Origin: Dehalococcoidia bacterium
Lineage (GTDB): Bacteria; Chloroflexota; Dehalococcoidia; UBA3495
Direction: 5' to 3'
Assembly (NCBI GenBank): GCA_002708395.1
Contig: PANP01000050.1
Coordinates: 3,558 to 9,916 of the forward strand
DNA length: 6,359 nt
Below, piece by piece: positions 1-6,359 of the stretch. Position 1 is the first letter of the stretch; every line of letters begins with the position of its first letter. The notes under the pieces are model-generated. The model was not told the DNA's origin. It was given only the letters and a program-made list of their open reading frames with translations, and did no database searches. The translations under genes were made by a program, and so were the position numbers.

Positions 1-2425
<2,425 letters not shown>

Positions 2426-2458
2426 CACACCACACCTGTCACATATTCAATCGCGGAT

Positions 2459-2467
2459 ATTTTAGCA
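2459..2467 (-). promoter_or_regulatory. Candidate extended -10 element for uvrA
   Basis: On the minus strand these bases read TGCTAAAAT, matching the extended -10 pattern TGnTAnnnT, and they lie 34 bases upstream of the uvrA start codon. The best -35 candidate is weak (TGTTGT at a 17-base spacing, or TTGTCT at 15). An extended -10 can partly compensate for a weak -35. This is pattern matching only. Confidence 0.35.
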
Positions 2468-2573
2468 CTCCAAGGTCTCAGACAACACTATGTTAAGTCG
2501 TAATGCCTGGTTCGTCAGGTTTGTATCGCCTTATACTGTAACGATTAACGATTATAGAAGCTGCAATCGGAAT

Positions 2574-2580
2574 AGGAGGT
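2574..2580 (+). promoter_or_regulatory. Strong Shine-Dalgarno site of the BtpA-family gene
   Basis: AGGAGGT is a full match to the anti-Shine-Dalgarno consensus and ends 8 bases before the ATG at 2589. It fixes the start of the BtpA-family gene and implies efficient translation. It is the strongest ribosome site in the window. Confidence 0.85.
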
Positions 2581-2588
2581 AACGAGAG

Positions 2589-3398
2589 ATGGCCCGCGGC
2601 CTGTTCAACAATTCGAATATTATAAAAGTCCTGATCGGCGTAGTGCATCTTCCGCCCCTACCCGGCTCACCCGGTTGGGGCGGAGACATGGCCTGGGTGT
2701 TGAACCGAGCTCAAGAAGAGGCTTCGGTTCTGGAGCAGGGCGGGGCCAACGGAATCATCGTTGAGAATTTCAGTGACGTTCCCTTCCGTATCGGCCAAGT
2801 GGAACCAGACACGGTCGCGGCGATGACACTGGCCGTGGAGCGGGTCAAGCAGGGAACGGACCTCCCTGTCGGCGTGAACATGCTGCGTAACGACGCCAAG
2901 TCCGCTTTGGCAGTTGCGGCGGCCACCGGCGCAGATTTCATCCGGGTCAACGTCCACTACGGAGTGATGGCAGCCGAAGAAGGAATGGTTCAGGGCGAAG
3001 CCTACGAGACATTGCGGCATCGCAAGGCCCTGGGTGTTGATGTCAAGATTCTAGCTGACGTGTTAGTCAAGCACGCTGTCCCAATCGGTCCTCAGGACCT
3101 GGGGCAGATGGCTCAGGAGACCACATATCGTGGGTTAGCCGATGGGTTGATAGTCAGTGGCCCGGTCACCGGACAGCCTGCAGAAGCGTCTGACGTGGCC
3201 GTGGTGCGGCATGCGGTGCCCGATGGATTCCTGTTGGTGGGGAGCGGGGTAAACGAGGAGAACGCAGCCCGGATTCTCGCGACGGCAGACGGGGCGATCG
3301 TGGGAACAAGCTTGAAGCGGGATGGTAACGTCAGCAACCTCATCGACCTGGAACGGGTCAAGCGGCTGGCTGAAATCATCCACGAGTTGGGGACATAA
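2589..3398 (+). CDS. BtpA/SgcQ family TIM-barrel protein
   Basis: A complete 269-residue protein of the usual BtpA/SgcQ length. Family hallmarks seen: VHLPPLPGSP at residues 19-28, GANGIIVENFSDVPF at 52-66, GVNMLRND at 95-102, GADFIRVN at 114-121, ILADVLVKHA at 154-163, ADGLIVSGP at 184-192, GSGVNEENA at 218-226 and GAIVGTSLKRDG at 235-246. The alternating strand-helix pattern and the late glycine-rich phosphate-binding-like loops fit a (beta/alpha)8 barrel. No signal peptide or membrane segment is visible, so it is probably cytoplasmic. Known members: BtpA of cyanobacteria is needed for stable photosystem I; SgcQ sits in an enterobacterial sugar-related operon; many members in non-phototrophs and archaea have no proven reaction. 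Nothing photosynthetic lies nearby, so a small-molecule, possibly sugar-phosphate or nucleoside-related, enzymatic role is more likely than photosystem assembly, but the substrate cannot be told. It stands alone on the plus strand, divergent from uvrA, convergent with the dehydrogenase gene. Confidence 0.93.
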   Translation: MARGLFNNSNIIKVLIGVVHLPPLPGSPGWGGDMAWVLNRAQEEASVLEQGGANGIIVENFSDVPFRIGQVEPDTVAAMTLAVERVKQGTDLPVGVNMLRNDAKSALAVAAATGADFIRVNVHYGVMAAEEGMVQGEAYETLRHRKALGVDVKILADVLVKHAVPIGPQDLGQMAQETTYRGLADGLIVSGPVTGQPAEASDVAVVRHAVPDGFLLVGSGVNEENAARILATADGAIVGTSLKRDGNVSNLIDLERVKRLAEIIHELGT

Positions 3399-3415
3399 CC
3401 AACAGTAGGGTTGGT
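3398..3415. terminator. Weak hairpin in the convergent gap
   Basis: ACCAAC and GTTGGT form a 6-bp stem with a 6-base loop, beginning on the last base of the BtpA-family stop codon. GTTGG at 3386-3390 could pair with the same CCAAC, giving a competing stem. It lies between two converging genes, where a bidirectional terminator would be expected, but the stem is short and no T-run follows on either strand. It may end transcription inefficiently or be chance. Confidence 0.25.
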
Positions 3416-3432
3416 CAACGAATCACTCTAAG

Positions 3433-4338
3433 CTACTTGGTCTTTCGCTCCACCACGCACCCGGTCTGCTCCTCCAAGAGCTTAACCGAGGCTCCGGCAT
3501 CCATGTCACCCAGGCCTTTATCCACGGCCTGGGTGAGGAAGTTGTACGCAAGATTTGCTCCAGGCAGATCGATTCCCAATTCCTTGGTCAGGTCCTGAAT
3601 CAGACCCATGTCCTTGAGAAACACTTTGATCTGGGTGCGGACGCCATCAAAGTCCCGGTCCAGCATCACCGGCGCGTTGCGGTCCAGCATGAAGCTGTGC
3701 CCCCAACCCGAGTTGACCACCTCAAACACCAAGGCCGGGTCAGCTCCGGCTTTGGCTCCCACAATCATGGCCTCGGCGGCCGCGACCGAATGGATGCCCA
3801 CCAGAAGCTGGTTGACCAACTTCACCACAGTTCCGGTGCCGGTGGGTCCTATGTGCCGCACGGTCGCACCCATTGTGTCAAAGGACGGCAGCGCTCTTTG
3901 GTAGGCGTCAGCCGGACCTCCAGCCATGATGGTCAAAGTTCCGTCGGCGGCCCGCTCGGTGCCACCGCTGATCGGCGCATCCAGAAAGAAGGCTCCTTTA
4001 TCTTCGGCGGCGGCGGCGCAGGCCTTGGACGTTGCCATACCCACGGTGCTGTGGTCCACCAGAACCTGGCCCGGCCTGGCGTTGGCTGCGATACCGTCAT
4101 CGCCCAGGAATATCGCCTCCGAGGTCGAAACGTCAGGCAAGCAGGCCAGGACAATCTCGCTCTCCCGGACCACTTCGGCTACCGACGTGGCAGCCTTTGC
4201 TCCGGCAGCGGCAATCTCCTGAACCTTACCCTGGCTGCGGTTATGCACCGTCAGGTCAAACCCGGCCGCCAGCAACCGGTATGCCATGGGCAACCCCATA
4301 CGGCCAAGGCCGATAAAACCTACTTTGGTACCTGGCAT
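3433..4338 (-). CDS. NAD(P)-dependent beta-hydroxyacid dehydrogenase (3-hydroxyisobutyrate dehydrogenase / tartronate semialdehyde reductase family)
   Basis: A 301-residue cytoplasmic oxidoreductase that should interconvert a 3-hydroxyacid and its semialdehyde. Seen: N-terminal Rossmann motif GFIGLGRMGLPMA at residues 7-19; HNRS at 32-35 after the second strand; VDHSTVG at 94-100; substrate motif DAPISGGTERAADGTL at 120-135; GTVVKLVNQLL at 169-179 with the expected catalytic lysine K173 and N176; and FLKDMGL at 240-246, the family's C-terminal KD motif. Length is normal for the family. Asn-Arg after the second strand, rather than an acidic residue, suggests preference for NADP(H) (inference). 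I chose the ATG at 4338 because AGGAGA lies 5 bases upstream and the Rossmann motif then begins at the usual distance. The in-frame GTG at 4380 would add 14 residues encoded by an intergenic repeat. It follows the aminotransferase gene on the same strand after a 94-base gap. Exact substrate unresolved: 3-hydroxyisobutyrate, 3-hydroxypropionate or glycerate are all possible. Confidence 0.94.
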   Translation of the reverse strand: MPGTKVGFIGLGRMGLPMAYRLLAAGFDLTVHNRSQGKVQEIAAAGAKAATSVAEVVRESEIVLACLPDVSTSEAIFLGDDGIAANARPGQVLVDHSTVGMATSKACAAAAEDKGAFFLDAPISGGTERAADGTLTIMAGGPADAYQRALPSFDTMGATVRHIGPTGTGTVVKLVNQLLVGIHSVAAAEAMIVGAKAGADPALVFEVVNSGWGHSFMLDRNAPVMLDRDFDGVRTQIKVFLKDMGLIQDLTKELGIDLPGANLAYNFLTQAVDKGLGDMDAGASVKLLEEQTGCVVERKTK

Positions 4339-4343
4339 GTTTG

Positions 4344-4349
4344 TCTCCT
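4344..4349 (-). promoter_or_regulatory. Shine-Dalgarno site that decides the dehydrogenase start
   Basis: On the minus strand this reads AGGAGA, followed by 5 bases and then the ATG at 4338. It supports that ATG over the longer in-frame GTG at 4380, which lies inside the hairpin repeat and has no comparable ribosome site. Confidence 0.8.
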
Positions 4350-4358
4350 GACTAGATT

Positions 4359-4424
4359 GCCACAGAGACACAGAGACCACGGAGTTTTTTTAATTTTTCT
4401 CCATGGTCTCTGTGTCTCTGTGGC
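4359..4424. repeat. Long near-perfect inverted repeat (26-bp arms, AT-only loop)
   Basis: Arms at 4359-4384 and 4399-4424 are reverse complements over 26 bases except one position (C4380 against A4403). The 14-base loop is only A and T. Each arm contains a tandem octamer, CACAGAGA twice at 4361-4376, mirrored in the other arm. In a minus-strand transcript, the direction of both flanking genes, the one mismatch becomes a G-U wobble, so the RNA stem would be unbroken. It fills most of the gap between the aminotransferase stop (4433) and the dehydrogenase start (4338). No T-run follows the stem on the minus strand, so it is not a classic intrinsic terminator. Candidates are a dispersed palindromic (REP- or MITE-like) element or an RNA processing or stabilising hairpin. 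I recall similar CCACAGAGACACAGAG strings between genes of many environmental bacteria, but cannot verify that here. Confidence 0.93.
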
Positions 4425-4432
4425 TAAAATAC

Positions 4433-5812
4433 TTACTCCGCTCCCAAGTCTCGAGCAGTCTGCGCTATCACCTTGTCGAAGACGGAAACGATCTCGTCGA
4501 TCTCTCCAGAGGTGACGCAGAGGGGTGGGGCGATGTTCATGCCGTCTCCGCCCCGCAGGAGGATTCCGTTGTCGGAAAAGCCTTGGGTGAGCCTCGCTGA
4601 CAGGCCTGCCTCGGCGGGGAAGGGTTCCTTGGTCTGGCGGTCTTTGACGATGTCGAGCCCACAGAGCAACCCCAGTCCACGAACGTCGCCGATTATTTGG
4701 TGCTTCTCCTTCAGTTCTTCCAGACCGTCCAAGAGATACCGGCCCATGCGAGCCGAGTTCTCCACCATCCCCTCGTTTTCCATAATCTCAATATTCTTGA
4801 GCGAAGCCGCCGCCGCCACCGGGTGTCCACCAAATGTGATGACATGCTTGAACGCAGCCTGTGGGCTACCCACGAAAACGTCGGCGATGGGCTTGCGCAG
4901 GATTGTGCCACCCATGGGGATATAGCCGCTGGTGATGCCCTTGGCCACCGTCATGATGTCCGGGGTAACGCCCCAGTGCTCGCAGGCGAACATCTTGCCG
5001 GTGCGCCCGAAGCCGGTGATGACTTCATCGGCGATGAGCAAGCAACCGTAGCGGTCGCATATCTCCCGCAGCATCGGCCAGTAGTTAGGTCCGGGCACCA
5101 CCGCTCCATAGGGGCTGGAAACTGGCTCGGCGACCACTGCAGCCACCGTGTCCGGACCCTGGAACTTGATGATTTCCTCAATGGCGTTGGCGCAACGCTC
5201 GGCGCACTCCTCAGGGGTTGTTCCCCCGTATTCACAGCGATAGGGATGGGGCTGCGGCCCATGGAAGAAACCGGGCATCATAGGTTCAAAATCCTGCTTG
5301 GGGAAACCCGGCGTGCCTCCCAAGGACAGAGCGGCCATAGTCGCCCCATGATAGGAGCCTTTCCTGCTGATGAACTTGTACCGGGTCGGCTCACCGATTC
5401 GCTTGAAGTAGGCTCTGGTCAACTTTATGGCAGTCTCCACCGACTCTGAGCCACCGCTGGTGAAGAAACACCGCGACAGATCGCCCGGCATGATGCTGGC
5501 AATCTTTTCCGCTAGGCGTACCGCAGGCTCGTTGGTGGTGCCCAAGGGCATGTAAGTCAGCTTGAGCATCTGGGCGTAGGCGGCATCGGCAATCTCGTGA
5601 CGCCCATACCCAACGTTCTTCAGCCACAAGCCGGACATAGCGTCGATGTAGCTGTTGCCCCGTGCGTCGGTGACGTGAACCCCTTTACCTTCGACGAATA
5701 TCTGGGGTTCGCCCTTCTCCGCCATGTCGCTGGGTTCCCTCAGGTACACCCATAGGTGCTCTAGGGCCGACTCTGTCAGCGCGTCTACTTCCGGTCCAGA
5801 ATGGGTTGCCAT
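4433..5812 (-). CDS. Class III PLP-dependent aminotransferase (omega-amino acid:pyruvate type)
   Basis: A complete 459-residue cytoplasmic aminotransferase, typical length for class III (fold type I). It should move an amino group from an omega- or beta-amino acid, or an amine, to a 2-oxoacid such as pyruvate. Seen: SGGSES at residues 119-124 (PLP phosphate cup); SYHG at 153-156, whose Tyr stacks on the PLP ring; E229; the [11 protein letters not shown] block at 262-272 with D262 contacting the pyridine nitrogen; K291 in VAKGITSGY as the Schiff-base lysine; T326 in HVITFGGHP, the phosphate contact from the partner subunit; and R420 in [15 protein letters not shown], where omega-transaminases place the arginine that binds a substrate carboxylate. 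W63 in the [11 protein letters not shown] region also fits the omega-transaminase subgroup. AAGGAG (5818-5823) 5 bases before the ATG supports the start. The dehydrogenase gene follows and the phosphatase-like gene precedes on the same strand. Substrate (beta-alanine, 3-aminoisobutyrate, taurine, putrescine or similar) cannot be fixed from sequence. Confidence 0.95.
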   Translation of the reverse strand: MATHSGPEVDALTESALEHLWVYLREPSDMAEKGEPQIFVEGKGVHVTDARGNSYIDAMSGLWLKNVGYGRHEIADAAYAQMLKLTYMPLGTTNEPAVRLAEKIASIMPGDLSRCFFTSGGSESVETAIKLTRAYFKRIGEPTRYKFISRKGSYHGATMAALSLGGTPGFPKQDFEPMMPGFFHGPQPHPYRCEYGGTTPEECAERCANAIEEIIKFQGPDTVAAVVAEPVSSPYGAVVPGPNYWPMLREICDRYGCLLIADEVITGFGRTGKMFACEHWGVTPDIMTVAKGITSGYIPMGGTILRKPIADVFVGSPQAAFKHVITFGGHPVAAAASLKNIEIMENEGMVENSARMGRYLLDGLEELKEKHQIIGDVRGLGLLCGLDIVKDRQTKEPFPAEAGLSARLTQGFSDNGILLRGGDGMNIAPPLCVTSGEIDEIVSVFDKVIAQTARDLGAE

Positions 5813-5828
5813 GGTTTCTCCTTTTCTT

Positions 5829-5852
5829 AGCTATCAGCTTTCAGCAATCAGC
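5829..5852. repeat. Short heptamer repeat upstream of the aminotransferase gene
   Basis: On the minus strand three consecutive 7-base units read GCTGATT, GCTGAAA and GCTGATA, followed by a partial fourth GCT. The GCTGA core is invariant and the last two bases vary. The array ends 16 bases before the aminotransferase start codon, just upstream of its AAGGAG ribosome site, and fills much of the 56-base gap to the phosphatase-like gene. It could be a dispersed repeat fragment or a short slippage-derived array. With three units, chance cannot be excluded, though the strict 7-base period argues against it. Confidence 0.7.
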
Positions 5853-5868
5853 AGTTTAATTCGACGGG

Positions 5869-6294
5869 TTACCCCGATTCTTTAACCAAATCCTGAATTC
5901 GCCGTTTAATCTCGTCATATAGGGGGCGGGCCGAATCTGGGTCCATGCCGCGGGTGTCTTCGATGGTCCACACGACAACTTTGTCGCTGTTTCGGAGATA
6001 GTTCGGCCAATTATCGTCATCGGCCATCACGACGACTTTATCAGCTTCTTGGACCATTTCCGGGGTTAACTGGTCTCGCAAGCTCTCGGAAATGTCTACC
6101 CCTTGCTCATTCATATAGGTGATTGCCGAGCTGCCCCCGTCTTTCAAGCGCCTGCTTGCCGGCTTTGTCCTTTCGACTATCGCATCGGCCACGGTTCCGG
6201 CGCTTATGGCAGGTTCACGGGAAAGTTGGTTGAACAAAGCCTCGGCTACCTGGCTTCTGCCCACATTGGCGTTACATACGAAGAGGACTTTCAT
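5869..6294 (-). CDS. Low-molecular-weight protein tyrosine phosphatase / ArsC-like protein
   Basis: A 141-residue cytoplasmic protein of the LMW phosphatase fold, which removes phosphate from phosphotyrosine or, in the arsenate reductase branch, reduces arsenate. Seen: beta strand MKVLFV leading into the P-loop C7-NANVG-R13-S14 (CX5RS, catalytic cysteine C7 and phosphate-binding R13); SAGT at 31-34, a conserved family loop; a VVVMADDD strand-loop at 87-94; and VVWTIEDTRGMDPD at 107-120, where D113 (in EDT) or D118 (in DPD) would be the general acid. The extra resolving cysteines of thioredoxin-coupled ArsC are absent: C7 is the only cysteine in the protein. A phosphatase-like activity is therefore likelier than that type of arsenate reduction, although the RSQ following the loop resembles ArsC. 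Length is slightly short of the usual 145-160. The start overlaps the preceding gene's stop as ATGA, implying translational coupling; its own ribosome site (GAGGTG, about 11 bases from the ATG) is poorly spaced. Confidence 0.87.
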   Translation of the reverse strand: MKVLFVCNANVGRSQVAEALFNQLSREPAISAGTVADAIVERTKPASRRLKDGGSSAITYMNEQGVDISESLRDQLTPEMVQEADKVVVMADDDNWPNYLRNSDKVVVWTIEDTRGMDPDSARPLYDEIKRRIQDLVKESG

Positions 6295-6359
6295 AGTTGG
6301 GGCAGCACCTCACGGGCCAGCATCTCCATGTCGGGCAACATTTGGTCCGGGTCTCTGGT
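6291..6359 (-). CDS. C-terminal fragment of a gene, possibly a luciferase-like (LLM class) flavin-dependent oxidoreductase
   Basis: The reverse strand is open from the right edge to a TGA at 6293-6291, giving the last 22 residues of a protein. The final stretch MEMLAREVLPQL is an amphipathic helix of the kind that ends many luciferase-like monooxygenases (acidic residues then a xxAREVLPxx pattern). Twenty-two residues are too few for a firm call; other TIM-barrel hydrolases end similarly. The frame is judged real because it ends in a 4-base ATGA overlap with the phosphatase-like start, the usual sign of a shared operon. The rest lies beyond the right edge. Confidence 0.55.
   Translation of the reverse strand, partial: TRDPDQMLPDMEMLAREVLPQL

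Larger units (their letters stand above)
2426..2588. promoter_or_regulatory. Divergent intergenic region between uvrA and the BtpA-family gene
   Basis: These 163 bases separate two genes that read away from each other, so both promoters should lie here. I see no open reading frame of note. The DNA is visibly more AT-rich than the genes. It holds a tandem duplication of AACGATT (2540-2553), a TATACT (2532-2537) that could be a plus-strand -10 box with only a poor -35 (around 2509-2516), and a minus-strand extended -10 (2459-2467). I found no complete LexA operator of either the CTGT-N8-ACAG or the CGAAC-N4-GTTCG type, so SOS control of uvrA is not supported by the sequence. Confidence 0.6.

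Noticed and set aside
2426..2588. LexA/SOS operator controlling uvrA
   Set aside because: Only a CGAAC-like half-site is visible on the minus strand around 2510; the matching half is missing, and the E. coli-type CTGT-N8-ACAG is absent.
4339..4380. 14-residue N-terminal extension of the dehydrogenase from GTG 4380
   Set aside because: The extension is encoded by the intergenic repeat, while the ATG at 4338 has AGGAGA 5 bases upstream and the expected Rossmann spacing.
4359..4424. Intrinsic terminator or CRISPR-type repeat
   Set aside because: No T-run follows the stem on the minus strand, the stem is unusually long, and there is a single palindrome with no spacer-repeat array.
3697..4515. 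272-codon plus-strand open frame
   Set aside because: It is antisense to the dehydrogenase, runs through the hairpin and into the aminotransferase end, and shows no recognisable domain.
4697..5449. 250-codon plus-strand open frame
   Set aside because: It is antisense to the aminotransferase, where the reverse frame has the full set of class III catalytic residues.

Overview
The window holds one end of a bacterial uvrA gene, a BtpA/SgcQ-family gene divergent from it, and a run of four genes on the minus strand. These four are the tail of a probable flavin-dependent oxidoreductase, a low-molecular-weight phosphatase-like protein, a class III aminotransferase and a beta-hydroxyacid dehydrogenase. 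Genes are dense, DNA is moderately GC-rich by eye, and starts mostly have good Shine-Dalgarno sites, so the source is a bacterium. The mix (BtpA family, class III transaminase, 3-hydroxyisobutyrate-dehydrogenase-like reductase, luciferase-like oxidoreductase) resembles environmental Chloroflexota, but that is a weak inference from gene content, not a marker-based assignment.

Layout. 1-2425 (minus): uvrA, cut by the left edge, first 808 codons present and open throughout. 2426-2588: a 163-base divergent intergenic region that must carry the promoters of uvrA and of the plus-strand gene. 2589-3398 (plus): BtpA/SgcQ-family TIM-barrel protein. 3399-3432: short convergent gap. 3433-4338 (minus): NAD(P)-dependent beta-hydroxyacid dehydrogenase. 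4339-4432: intergenic gap dominated by a long near-perfect hairpin (4359-4424). 4433-5812 (minus): PLP-dependent class III aminotransferase. 5813-5868: gap with a three-unit heptamer repeat. 5869-6294 (minus): phosphatase/ArsC-like protein. 6291-6359 (minus): last 22 codons of a further gene, overlapping the phosphatase gene by ATGA.

How the genes may work together. UvrA is DNA-repair housekeeping. The aminotransferase and the dehydrogenase are adjacent and co-directional. A plausible joint role is removing the amino group from an omega- or beta-amino acid to give a semialdehyde, which the dehydrogenase interconverts with a hydroxyacid (as in 3-aminoisobutyrate or beta-alanine metabolism). 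This is inference from family and order only.

I see no CRISPR array, transposase, tRNA or rRNA, and no convincing undescribed multi-gene system. The most unusual DNA is the pair of intergenic repeats on either side of the aminotransferase gene, above all the 26-bp-arm hairpin at 4359-4424.
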